A stretch of DNA of 64,000 nucleotides from Pelagibius sp050330205. Lineage in GTDB: Bacteria > Pseudomonadota > Alphaproteobacteria > Kiloniellales > Kiloniellaceae. Numbering within the stretch: position 1 is the stretch's first letter; the number at the start of each line of letters is the position of its first letter. The position numbers were made by a program, and so were the translations under genes. The notes under the pieces are model-generated. The model did not search any database. It saw only the letters and a program-made list of their open reading frames with translations, and was not told where the DNA came from. This document shows, piece after piece, positions 42,717 through 51,272 of this stretch. The DNA is taken from assembly GCA_050330205.1 (NCBI GenBank), contig JBHJOA010000023.1, positions 1 to 64,000 of the forward strand, read 5' to 3'.

Positions 42717-43469
42717 CTAGGTCGAAACGAACATGCCGGCAAGCCCGTCGTAGACGATCAGCTTCAACGCCAGTACGACCAGGATGAATCGAAAAACGAA
42801 AAGGAAGCTGCGCTCGTTCAACCGGCTCAAGAGCGACTGCCCCACCCTGGTGCCGATCATCGCTGCCGGGATCATGCAGAGAATGGCCGGCCCGTACTCC
42901 TGGAAACTGAATCCGACGAGGGTGAAGCCGGCAACCTTGAGGACGTTTCCGACCAGCCCGAAGAACCCGAGAGTCCCGACGACCTGCTCCTTGGCAAGGT
43001 CCTTGCGGATGACGAGGACACCGAGGATCGGCGCGATCACGCCGACGATCATGTTCAGAACGCCGGTGGCGAAGCCCACAGGAACGAAGGCCCAGAGCGG
43101 CAGCTCCCGACCGCGCAGGAACTTGAGCTGCCGGACCGTGAGAGTGACCAGAATAAAACAGCCGATGAGAATCTGAATGACCTCCGTCGGCAGGCCCTGG
43201 AACAGCAGCAGGCCGACCGCCACCCCCAGAGGCATCAGTGCAGCGAAGCGCAGGATGATGGGCCAGGCCATGTGGCGGCGGAAGAGCCATACGCGCATGG
43301 TGTTGGAAGCAAGCTGGACCGCGCCGTGCACCGGTATGGCGGCGGCCGGCGACATCACCTGCAGCATGATCGCCAGCAGCGCCGTGCCGCCGCCTGCTCC
43401 GACGACGGTGGTCAGAGCCGAGGTGCAGAATGCAGCGGCGGAGAGAAAGATGATCTCGAACGGGGACAT
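42717..43469 (-). CDS. Sulfite exporter TauE/SafE-family membrane protein
   Basis: The 250-residue protein has about eight membrane segments. The first repeat holds FCTSALTTVVGAGGGTALLA, and the second repeat VGFATGVLNMIVGVIAPILG, the paired glycine-rich motifs of the TauE/SafE fold. Members export sulfite, sulfoacetate or other small organic anions. I choose the ATG before SPFEIIFL because the protein then starts directly in TM1, with AGGA nine bases upstream; a long upstream extension is not membrane-like. The substrate is not predictable here. Confidence 0.85.
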   Translation of the reverse strand: MSPFEIIFLSAAAFCTSALTTVVGAGGGTALLAIMLQVMSPAAAIPVHGAVQLASNTMRVWLFRRHMAWPIILRFAALMPLGVAVGLLLFQGLPTEVIQILIGCFILVTLTVRQLKFLRGRELPLWAFVPVGFATGVLNMIVGVIAPILGVLVIRKDLAKEQVVGTLGFFGLVGNVLKVAGFTLVGFSFQEYGPAILCMIPAAMIGTRVGQSLLSRLNERSFLFVFRFILVVLALKLIVYDGLAGMFVST

Positions 43470-43679
43470 GCGATACGATCCTGTCCGGCAGGCGCCCGCG
43501 CCGAACGCAAGGCCGCCGAAGACCATGACGCCGGCGCGCTCCAAGAGGAACCGGCCCTGCCGGCATCCCCGGAAGAAAAGGCGTCCGAGGCGGCGGCCTA
43601 GCCCCTTACGTCCGCAGCCAAGCGGCACGCCCGCGGCGACCCTGTGAGCCGCGGGGCATGGCCAAGAGGGAGATCGACG

Positions 43680-43949
43680 ATGACCGACAGGCAAGATCGC
43701 AAACGTCGCGCCGAAGACATCTACAAAGTGCTGGTGCGCATCTACCGTGGCGAGTCGCCCACTGACGAAGAGATCGCCGCTGCGCCCCGGTTGGATTTCT
43801 GGACCGTCGGCGCCGACGACGGCTGCCTCGTGCTGCAGGGTCTGGTCACCGGTCATCCGCTGCTCGAGGAGGGCGCCTACATCCAGACGAGCGCTCTCAT
43901 GTGGCTGTCAGATGATCGCAAGGTCGCTCGCACGGTGAGCCGCTTCTAG
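43680..43949 (+). CDS. DUF6634-like small protein, probably shortened by a nonsense codon
   Basis: The 89-residue product has PRLDFWTVGADDGCLVLQGL, VTGHPLLEEGAYIQTSALMW and RKVARTVSRF, the layout I recall for DUF6634 (W, GHP, TS, ARTxSRFYRLG). The frame stops with TAG exactly where the family has Tyr after SRF, and then continues open as KLG and 12 more codons to TGA at 43992-43994. A Tyr-to-stop change is therefore likely. The ATG follows GAGGGAG. The function of the family is unknown. Confidence 0.6.
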   Translation: MTDRQDRKRRAEDIYKVLVRIYRGESPTDEEIAAAPRLDFWTVGADDGCLVLQGLVTGHPLLEEGAYIQTSALMWLSDDRKVARTVSRF

Positions 43950-44101
43950 AAACTGGGGGTGCGCTTCGACGAGACACTCGAGCAGGCCAACTGAGCCTCG
44001 GTCCGGTCGGTCCGGAATCCAGCGTGAAATGCAACCGGCCCTGGACCGTACCGGGAACCACAACCCGATGACCGGTCGCCGGGCTGCGCAACGAAAAATG
44101 C

Positions 44102-44260
44102 TTCCGCGCCCAGGGCCGCACCCGCATCAGCGGCGAGGCCGCCCTTCTCTCGGCGCGGACCTTCCAGAACACACCGGGGTTCTGGCTGAACCTGCAGGCA
44201 CACCACGACCTGGCGCGCGCGCAAGCGCAGCTCACATCCGCGCAGGTCGCGCACGCCTAG
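44102..44260 (+). pseudogene. HigA-type antitoxin remnant (C-terminal part only)
   Basis: The frame encodes RISGEAALLSARTFQNTPGF, then WLNLQAHHDLARAQAQ and VAHA before a stop. That aligns closely with the C-terminal half of the intact HigA-like protein at 52218-52541 (RIGGEVAFLL, TTPEFWLNLQAHYDLERAQA, VAHA). No start codon or HTH half is present in frame. The rest of the 593-bp gap between 43950 and 44542, about 280 bases after the remnant included, shows nothing I recognise. Confidence 0.7.
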
Positions 44261-44542
44261 GCCTTCGGTACCCAGCAGCAGCGAACGCGGTGGCGTTGAC
44301 GGCCGCTTTCCTCAAGCAGGGCCCGCGAGTTGCTCCAGGAAATAATAGAGCACCGGGCGGCGTCAGCGGGCCACGGCGAGATGCCCCGGCAATAGATGCG
44401 TGCGCGGTCCGCTTGGCAAACGGCTGCCCGGCGGCGGGATTGGCACCGCAACCTCGACCCGGCCCACGGCGGTTTCGACCACCCGGGTCGGGCTTTCAGT
44501 CAAGGCCGCTGGACATTGGTCGCCGGGCGACTGCTTTTCATC

Positions 44543-45175
44543 TCAGCCGTGCTGGTGGCTTCTGATATAGGCACAGAACATATCGGCCATCGCGTCGGCA
44601 TAAGCCTCGATCTCGGACGTGGTTCGCGGTCTTTCCGAGAACTGTTTCCCAGCCGTGCTCATCGTCGTCGTGATCAGATCGCCGACCAGGTCGCGGGCCG
44701 CATCCGAGGCTTCGGGCAGCAGCTCCCGCATGAAGGCCTCGAAGACGAGGTCCCCCTCCGCCCGTGCCTCTCGCGCTTCGGGAGCATCGCGATAGAGAGG
44801 GGCCGCGTCGTCGAGCGCCACGCGAACCGCAGCTTCATCACATTCCGAACGGATGAAGGCATGAACCAGGTTCCGTAGCCGTTCGGGGGGAGGTCTGGAG
44901 ACATCACCGACGATCGAGCTAAGCATCTCGGTCGTTTGCCGCCATTCGTCGCTCTGAAGCCGGAAGAGGATCGCCGCCTTGTTCGGGAAATACTGGTAGA
45001 GAGATCCGATGCTGACGCCGGCCTTCTCGGCTACCCGAGCCGTGGTGAAACGCTGCGCGCCTTCCTTCGTCAAAACCTGAACAGCAGCCTCAAGGATCGT
45101 CGCGACGAGCTCGGTCGACCGCGCCTGCTTCGGCTGTTTTCGTGAGGAAATTCGCGGACTTGGGCGATCGGTCAT
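44543..45175 (-). CDS. TetR-family transcriptional regulator
   Basis: The 210-residue regulator has a clear HTH (FTTARVAEKAGVSIGSLYQY followed by FPNKAAILFRL) and a variable ligand domain with the C-terminal FSERPRTTSEIEAYADAMAD. It resembles the AcrR group. The ATG before TDRPSPRISSRKQ is chosen because the longer frame runs through the divergent promoter and an inverted repeat at 45197-45228. It is divergent from the PaoABC-like aldehyde oxidoreductase operon and is its likely repressor, perhaps sensing an aldehyde or aromatic inducer (inference). Confidence 0.85.
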   Translation of the reverse strand: MTDRPSPRISSRKQPKQARSTELVATILEAAVQVLTKEGAQRFTTARVAEKAGVSIGSLYQYFPNKAAILFRLQSDEWRQTTEMLSSIVGDVSRPPPERLRNLVHAFIRSECDEAAVRVALDDAAPLYRDAPEAREARAEGDLVFEAFMRELLPEASDAARDLVGDLITTTMSTAGKQFSERPRTTSEIEAYADAMADMFCAYIRSHQHG

Positions 45176-45196
45176 GCAGCGCTCCGGCAATGCGAA

Positions 45197-45228
45197 TAGA
45201 AAACGCGAATAATCAATCGTATTTTCTA
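45197..45228. promoter_or_regulatory. Inverted-repeat operator of the tetR/pao divergent promoter
   Basis: Arms TAGAAAACGCGA and TCGTATTTTCTA match at 10 of 12 positions around an 8-nt spacer. The element starts 22 bases upstream of the tetR ATG in an A/T-rich stretch, consistent with autorepression by the TetR protein and control of the divergent operon. Confidence 0.6.
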
Positions 45229-45313
45229 CCACAGCACAAGGGAATGCCCACGACTGACTGGAGGCGTCGATGACCACCCTTACATACCGTTCACCGGGGA
45301 CGTCGAGCCATCC

Positions 45314-46036
45314 ATGCGACTAGCTTCCGACCATCTTCCATTATGCTGGCAGAAGTCCGCTCTGCGCTCGTCTGCATCCGGCATTGAGCAGGGCGAGGAC
45401 CGCGCCGGAGAGCCGACGAACGGTGTCGCGGCGGACTTCGCGATCAGCCGCCGGACAACCCTGAAGTGCACGGCTGCCGCAGCGGCATTAGGACTCTTTG
45501 CTGACGGTAACGTCATCGCGAAAGACGGCAGAACTTCACCCGAGCCTGTCGTCCCTGTCCCAAATAGGTTCATCGTCAGGACAAAGGTTAATGGACAGGC
45601 CGTCCATCTGACGATCGATGCGCGCGCTTCGCTTCTGGACGTCCTGCGTGAGACGCTGGCGCTAACCGGAGCAAAAAAGGGTTGCGATCACGGTCAATGT
45701 GGTACCTGCACCGTCCATGTCGATGGCCGCAGGGTCGCGTCATGCCTGACCCTCGCCGCCAAGGTGGATGGCCGCGAAGTCACCACGATCGAGGGGATTG
45801 GCAGCGATGACGAGCTGCATGTGATGCAGCAGGCCTTCATAGACCATGACGCTCTTCAATGCGGATACTGCACGCCCGGCCAGATCATGGCTGCGATTGC
45901 TTGCGTCAACGAGGGTCACGCGAACAGCCCCGCCGAAATACGAGAATTCATGAGCGGGAACATTTGTCGTTGTGGCGCCTATCCCGGGATCGTTGCGGCG
46001 ATCACCGACGCGGCCGGCCGGATGCGGAGGGGCTGA
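45314..46036 (+). CDS. Periplasmic aldehyde oxidoreductase [2Fe-2S] subunit (PaoA/YagT-like)
   Basis: The 240-residue subunit has a Tat-like signal (ISRRTTLKCTAAAAALGLFA, residues ~44-63) and two [2Fe-2S] domains with KKGCDHGQCGTCTVHVDG, LQCGYCTPGQIMAA and MSGNICRCGAYPGI, lined up with E. coli PaoA. The ~43 residues before the twin arginine are long and the true start may be further in; no strong ribosome site decides it. The stop overlaps the next ATG (TGATG). It would carry electrons from the molybdenum subunit, and the complex is exported by Tat through this signal. Confidence 0.88.
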   Translation: MRLASDHLPLCWQKSALRSSASGIEQGEDRAGEPTNGVAADFAISRRTTLKCTAAAAALGLFADGNVIAKDGRTSPEPVVPVPNRFIVRTKVNGQAVHLTIDARASLLDVLRETLALTGAKKGCDHGQCGTCTVHVDGRRVASCLTLAAKVDGREVTTIEGIGSDDELHVMQQAFIDHDALQCGYCTPGQIMAAIACVNEGHANSPAEIREFMSGNICRCGAYPGIVAAITDAAGRMRRG

Positions 46037-47052
46037 TGGAGCCGATCACTTACAGTATCGCCGCCAGTGCCGAACAAGCGGTGAGCGAGTTCGCCAAATC
46101 CGGTGAAAGGGCACGCTACGTTGCCGGTGGAACAACCCTATTCGATCTCATGAAGCTCAGGGTGGAACATCCCAGCCGGCTGATCGACGTAACGCGCATC
46201 GGGTACGACGCGATCTCGACGTCGGCCGACGAAATGCGCATCGGCACGAATGTGACGATGAGCGATGTGGCGGCCGATCCGACGATCGCGCGCGACTATC
46301 CCGTCCTCTCGGAATCGCTGCTGAAGGGTGCGTCCCAGCAACTGCGCAACATGGCGGCCGTGGGGGCCAACCTGCTCCAACGGACACGTTGTTCGTATTT
46401 CCGGCACGGAGCCGGCGCGATTGCCTCCGCGGGTGCAGTCTACCCATGCAACAAACTCAACCCCGGCAGCGGTTGCGCCGCCATCGGCGGCCTCGATCGT
46501 GCCCAGGCAGTTCTCGGCATCAGCGACGCCTGTACGGCTGTCTCTCCGGGCGATTGGCCGGTCGCGCTGACGGCGCTTGATGCGCGCATCAACATCCTTG
46601 GGCCTAACGGCCAGCGCAGCCTTCCCGTTTCGGCGCTCTACCGCCTGCCGGGAGACACTCCGCACCTTGAATTCGAACTCCAACACGGGGAGCTGATCAC
46701 CGAGATCGTGATCCCGAAGACAGGCGCCGGGCGCCGATCGACCTATCACAAGGTGCGGGACCGCGAATCCTACGCGTTTGCGCTCGCATCAGCGGCGGTG
46801 GCGCTTCAGCTCGATGGCTGCCGGGTCGAGCGTGCTCACGTAGCGCTCGGCGGTGTGGCGACCAAACCATGGCGCGCGCCCGCTGCCGAAAAATTCCTGA
46901 CCGGCAGGACTGTGGATCGGGAGACTGCCTTGGAGGCGGCGCGCCTGGCATTCTCCGATGCGCAACCCGGCCGCCACAACGGCTTCAAAATCGAACTCGG
47001 TATTCGCACGCTCGCGGACGCCGTGATGATTGCATCGGAAAGGAGCGCCTGA
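46036..47052 (+). CDS. Aldehyde oxidoreductase FAD subunit (PaoB/YagS-like)
   Basis: The 338-residue CO-dehydrogenase-type flavoprotein has YVAGGTTLFDLMKL, the FAD-binding NMAAVGANLLQRTRCSYFRH and an insertion with AVYPCNKLNPGSGCAA, the [4Fe-4S] loop particular to PaoB/4-hydroxybenzoyl-CoA reductase-like subunits, then a CO_deh_flav_C domain. It starts on the TGATG overlap with the [2Fe-2S] subunit and overlaps the molybdenum subunit in the same way. Electron acceptor unknown. Confidence 0.9.
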   Translation: MEPITYSIAASAEQAVSEFAKSGERARYVAGGTTLFDLMKLRVEHPSRLIDVTRIGYDAISTSADEMRIGTNVTMSDVAADPTIARDYPVLSESLLKGASQQLRNMAAVGANLLQRTRCSYFRHGAGAIASAGAVYPCNKLNPGSGCAAIGGLDRAQAVLGISDACTAVSPGDWPVALTALDARINILGPNGQRSLPVSALYRLPGDTPHLEFELQHGELITEIVIPKTGAGRRSTYHKVRDRESYAFALASAAVALQLDGCRVERAHVALGGVATKPWRAPAAEKFLTGRTVDRETALEAARLAFSDAQPGRHNGFKIELGIRTLADAVMIASERSA

Positions 47053-49247
47053 TGGCCCTCGACAAACTACCTGACCGCGCGCGGATAGATGCGCTCGACA
47101 AGGTACGCGGTGCGACGCGCTATGCGGCGGACTTCCAAAGTCCGGGTGTCCTCCACGCTGTCCTCGTACCCTCCCGTATCGCCAAAGGAACGGTCGTCCG
47201 TCTCGATGTCGCTGAGGCCCTCGCGGTTGATGGTGTATTGCGCGTGCTCACGCCGAAGGATTTCCCGAGGCCCAATCCGAACTTCGAAGCCCCGACCGGT
47301 GAAGACGAAGAGGAAGGAGACGAAGAGGGCTATTCCGTCCCTCCTACCGTCGTCGAAGCAATCGCCTATCGCGGTCAGCCTATCGCGGTGGTCATTGCCG
47401 AGACCCTCGAAGCCGCAATCGAAGGCGCCGAGAAGATTACAGGCGAATACGAGGAAGATCCGTTCTCAGTCGTGATGGAGAGCCGGGACGCGCGCAGGGA
47501 ACCGATTGACGAAGAGATCGTCGCCGGCAATGCGGCGGACGCCTTCGAACGTGCCTCCGTGATCGTGGACGAGATCTACGTTTCGCCCACCCAGCATCAC
47601 AACCCGCTCGAGTTGCTGAGCGCGACGGCGGTGTTCGACGACGGTCGGCTGACCATCTACGATACGACGCAGCATACGATGGGTATCAAGAACGCTGTCG
47701 CCGCCTCACTATGGTTGGACCCGGCCAAGATCGACGTGAAGAGCACGTCGGTTGGCGGCGGTTTTGGTCAGAAGGCCGCACCGCACGGATATTCCGTGAT
47801 CGCAGCGCATGCCGCCATTCTGACCGGCAAGCCGGTCAGGATCGTCATACCGCGCGGTCACATCTTCCACATCGCATCCTACCGGCCCAAAAGTGTGCAC
47901 CACATTCGTCTCGGCGCCGATTCCAGCGGGAAGATGATCGCGGCCCATTATGTCGCGGAGCACGAAAATTCGCGCGAAGGCGGATTGTCGCCCGCCGAAT
48001 ATCATGAAGGTACACCCAGGCTTTACAATATCACGAACTACCATGGAGGCGGCACCCAGATCCGCCTCGACCGCCCGGACGCCGGCTACATGCGCTGCCC
48101 GTTTCCGCATCAGGCATGTTTCGCCTTCGAAAGTGCGGTCGACGAGCTCGCCTATAAGCTCGGGATGGATCCCGTCGCGCTGCGCCTGAACAACGACGGC
48201 CCGACCGATCCGCTATCCGGAAAACCTTATTCGTCCCGGTTCGTGGCCGACTGCATCACCGAGGGTGCGCGCCGTTTCGGCTGGTCGCGGCGATCGCACA
48301 CCCCCGGGTCGATGACGACGCCCGACGGGACCCAGGTCGGCTGGGGTATGGCGCTCGGCAACTATCCGTCCCCGATGTCGCCTGCCATCGCCACCTTGCG
48401 TATAAGCGCCAAAGGCAGGACGCGCATCGCGATCTCCGGCCACGAACTGGGTCAGGGCATCAAGACGACGATCGCCAACGTCCTGCTTGCAGGGCTGGAC
48501 ATCGATCCCGCCGGGCTGGAGGTAGTTGTCGGCGATACCAGCGCCGCGCCGCAGCATCAGACGGGCGCCTCGTGCGGCACGGCCGGATGCGTGCCGGCGA
48601 CCCTCAAGGCTGTCATGCGCATGCAGGCAGCCTTGCGAGAACTTCTGGATGGCAGGTCCGTGCCGGGCAACATCCACCGGCAACTGGCCACCATCCGGCG
48701 GCCCTATCTGCAGGTCGAGGTGTCGGAAGTCGCGCCAGGACAGGGCGCAGAAGCCATCGAATATCTGCGCGTGAGCGGCGATGGGGCGGCTGGGCCCGAA
48801 TACCCGGAATTCACTACTATGAGCTGGATCGCCCATTTCGTCGAGGTCCGCGTCGAACCGACCACCCGCCGCATCCGCATGCCGCGTTGCGTCAGCATTG
48901 CCGACTGCGGCCGTGTCATCAGTCCCCGCACGGCGCGAAGTCAGGTCCATGGCGGGGTGGTCTGGGCTTTCAGTGCGGCACTGCGCGAAGCGACCGAAAT
49001 CGATCCTCGCTATGGCGGATATCTCAACTGCGATCTCGCCGAGTATGTCGTGCCCGTCAACGCGGACATCGGCGAGATCGAGGTTGGCTTCGTCGACAAG
49101 CCGGACCCGTTGGCCAATTCCGCCGGCCTCAAGAGCCTCGGAGAGGTTGTGATGGCTGGGGCATCGGCAGCGATCGCGAACGCCATCTTCCATGCGACCG
49201 GAAGGCGCCTCCGCTCGATGCCATTTCGGGTCGAGCACCTGCTTTAG
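47052..49247 (+). CDS. Aldehyde oxidoreductase molybdenum subunit (PaoC/YagR-like)
   Basis: The 731-residue molybdopterin subunit has RIDALDKVRGATRYAADF, SVGGGFGQKAAPHGY, RCPFPHQACFAFESAVDELA (in the position of the MRAPG-type motif, here MRCPF), GHELGQGIKTTIANVLL and the catalytic Glu in LKSLGEVVMAGASAA. Residues 80-92 include an acidic stretch GEDEEEGDEEG. It oxidises aldehydes, perhaps aromatic ones, to acids. The PaoD/XdhC-like cofactor chaperone that follows in E. coli is absent here; downstream lies a 287-bp stretch without recognisable genes. Confidence 0.9.
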   Translation: MALDKLPDRARIDALDKVRGATRYAADFQSPGVLHAVLVPSRIAKGTVVRLDVAEALAVDGVLRVLTPKDFPRPNPNFEAPTGEDEEEGDEEGYSVPPTVVEAIAYRGQPIAVVIAETLEAAIEGAEKITGEYEEDPFSVVMESRDARREPIDEEIVAGNAADAFERASVIVDEIYVSPTQHHNPLELLSATAVFDDGRLTIYDTTQHTMGIKNAVAASLWLDPAKIDVKSTSVGGGFGQKAAPHGYSVIAAHAAILTGKPVRIVIPRGHIFHIASYRPKSVHHIRLGADSSGKMIAAHYVAEHENSREGGLSPAEYHEGTPRLYNITNYHGGGTQIRLDRPDAGYMRCPFPHQACFAFESAVDELAYKLGMDPVALRLNNDGPTDPLSGKPYSSRFVADCITEGARRFGWSRRSHTPGSMTTPDGTQVGWGMALGNYPSPMSPAIATLRISAKGRTRIAISGHELGQGIKTTIANVLLAGLDIDPAGLEVVVGDTSAAPQHQTGASCGTAGCVPATLKAVMRMQAALRELLDGRSVPGNIHRQLATIRRPYLQVEVSEVAPGQGAEAIEYLRVSGDGAAGPEYPEFTTMSWIAHFVEVRVEPTTRRIRMPRCVSIADCGRVISPRTARSQVHGGVVWAFSAALREATEIDPRYGGYLNCDLAEYVVPVNADIGEIEVGFVDKPDPLANSAGLKSLGEVVMAGASAAIANAIFHATGRRLRSMPFRVEHLL

Positions 49248-49534
49248 CGATGGGGGAGGAAGGTGACCAACAACTGGTTTGAACCGCGCTCCGCCGGGCT
49301 TTCCATTGCGTCGGCTCTTCTGACCGCGGATATCGCCTGAGGGTGGTCGGCAGAGTGTGTCCCACCAGGCGGGATATATCGCAACCGCGCTCGTCTCACC
49401 ACTTCGGCCAGATGTGAACGATTCGTGAAGTGAATTGCAAACAGCAACCGCGAAGCGTAAGCGATTTGCGCTTTTCCGGGCCGCTTTTGTGTCTTCAAGC
49501 ATTGCCGCTTCAGTGTTCACTAGAGGTTCGTATC

Positions 49535-50170
49535 ATGATGGAAGTCAACGGAAGATCCGATTTCCAGCGCTTTCTAAGGTCATGGATCGGTAGCCCGTTA
49601 CGTGTAGGGGCGATTGCTCCGTCCGGTGCGTCGCTAGCACGGCTTATCACATCTGAGATCTCGGAGATGAGCGGTCCCATTCTCGAACTGGGGGCGGGAA
49701 CCGGCGTCTTCACACGCGCTCTTATTGATCGCGGTGTCGACGAAAGCGACCTGACGCTCGTTGAGTATGGATCGGATTTTGCGCGATTGCTCGACTTACG
49801 ATTCCCGAAAGCACGCGTTCTATGGATGGATGCGTTTCAACTGACGAGATACAAGCTCTTCGGACTCGAAGGTGCAGGTGCAGTAATTAGCGACTTGCCT
49901 CTCTTGTCCATGCCCCCACGAAAAGTGATTGCCATCCTTTCCGGCGCATTCATGCACCTCCGGATAGGCGGCGCTCTTTACCAGTTCACGTACGGGCCTA
50001 GATGCCCGATTCCTCGGACCATTCTTGATCGGCTCGGGCTAAAGGCAGTGCGCATCGGCGGAACGATGCGCAATCTCCCCCCTGCAGCCGTCTACCGCAT
50101 CACGCGCCGTTGTTCGTTCGAGTGGCGGCGGAGGATGCCGGCACTTCCGCCACAAGTTCCAATGCGATGA
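49535..50170 (+). CDS. PmtA-like SAM-dependent methyltransferase, copy 1
   Basis: The 211-residue protein starts RFLRSWIGSPLRVGAIAPSG, then SAM motif I ILELGAGTGVFTRAL, the acidic-loop LVEYGSDFARLL, and the SDLPLLSMPPRKVIAIL motif, all typical of the phosphatidylethanolamine N-methyltransferase (PmtA)/rRNA-dimethylase-like group. It ends with arginine-rich RITRRCSFEWRRR, which could bind membranes. The ATG pair 49535/49538 follows TAGAGG. Codon use is visibly less GC-rich than in flanking core genes. Phospholipid methylation is possible, but other acceptors cannot be excluded. Confidence 0.75.
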   Translation: MMEVNGRSDFQRFLRSWIGSPLRVGAIAPSGASLARLITSEISEMSGPILELGAGTGVFTRALIDRGVDESDLTLVEYGSDFARLLDLRFPKARVLWMDAFQLTRYKLFGLEGAGAVISDLPLLSMPPRKVIAILSGAFMHLRIGGALYQFTYGPRCPIPRTILDRLGLKAVRIGGTMRNLPPAAVYRITRRCSFEWRRRMPALPPQVPMR

Positions 50171-50273
50171 TGACTTATTTGCAGGTACGGCGTGCCGATA
50201 AAATGAGTTGACGGAAAGTCCAGAGAATCTGCGCTACCGCTGAACGAGCGCCAGGACCAAGTAGCTTTCGGAT

Positions 50274-51266
50274 GTGACCCAGGATGCTCGACCGTTGACT
50301 AAAGCAGACTTGTTCTCCGAAAGCGCTTTCTCCGCACTGCAATGGGTGGCTGCAGTCTTGCCAGACCAGTCAGGCCGCACTGCGATCGTGACCGGTGCGA
50401 ATAGGGGGCTCGGCTTCTTGACGGCGCAGGCGATGGCTCATTGCGGGGCTCACGTTGTGATGACGGCCCGTGATGAGAGGAGAGGTCGCAATGCCATGGC
50501 GCAGATTCTCGCCACGCGTCCCCGCGGCACTGTCGAACTGCGGTTTCTTGATCTCGCCGACCTCGTCGATGTGCGCCGTTTCGCCGAGAAGTTCCTCCAC
50601 GACGGCCTCCCACTTGATGTCCTTGTCAACAATGCAGGCGTCATGATGGTTCCACACGGTCTGACTCGCCAGGGGTATGAATTGCAGTTCGGCGTCAACC
50701 ACCTTGCCCACTTCTTACTGACAGCGCTGCTGCTGAAACGCCTGGCACAAAGCCGTGACGGACGGGTTGTGACAGTAACCTCCAGCCTCCACAAGGAAGG
50801 CCGGATTCGTTTCGATGACCTCCACGGCAAGCGGCGTTACGGACCCGTCGCATTCTACGCTCAGTCCAAGCTCGCCAATGCCCTCTTCTCACTCGAACTC
50901 GACCGCCGAGTTAGAGCGGTCGGCTTGCCGGTTCGTAGCGTGTTAGCACATCCGGGCTTTGCAGCGACGAATGTCCATCTGAATGGGCCTACAGGGCTCC
51001 TCGGAATTTTCATGAAGTTCGGCAATCGCTATGTTGCTCAGAGTCCGGCAATCGCCGTCTTAAGCCAGCTCTATGCTGCTATGGCACCCTCAATCGAGGG
51101 TGGGCAGTTCTTTGGGCCGAATGGTGAGTACGAGGTGCGGGGCCTGCCCTGCGCGGTGGAGCCCGCTCCCGCGGCAAAGGATGCCGTTTTGGCTCACCGC
51201 CTATGGGCACTCTCCGAACAACTGATTGGCGAGCACTGTGATCCTGCTGTCCACTTGGAGGCCTGA
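50274..51266 (+). CDS. Short-chain dehydrogenase/reductase (retinol-dehydrogenase-like)
   Basis: The 330-residue SDR has the cofactor motif AIVTGANRGLGFLTAQAMA, LDVLVNNAGVMMVPHGLTRQ, VTSSLHKEGRIRF and the catalytic YAQSKLANALF; it is of the extended retinol-dehydrogenase/oxidoreductase type with an N-terminal ~35-residue extension. The start is a GTG without an obvious ribosome site. It lies between two PmtA-like genes and ends seven bases before the second, so the three probably form one operon. Substrate unknown. Confidence 0.82.
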   Translation: MTQDARPLTKADLFSESAFSALQWVAAVLPDQSGRTAIVTGANRGLGFLTAQAMAHCGAHVVMTARDERRGRNAMAQILATRPRGTVELRFLDLADLVDVRRFAEKFLHDGLPLDVLVNNAGVMMVPHGLTRQGYELQFGVNHLAHFLLTALLLKRLAQSRDGRVVTVTSSLHKEGRIRFDDLHGKRRYGPVAFYAQSKLANALFSLELDRRVRAVGLPVRSVLAHPGFAATNVHLNGPTGLLGIFMKFGNRYVAQSPAIAVLSQLYAAMAPSIEGGQFFGPNGEYEVRGLPCAVEPAPAAKDAVLAHRLWALSEQLIGEHCDPAVHLEA

Positions 51267-51272
51267 CCATTG

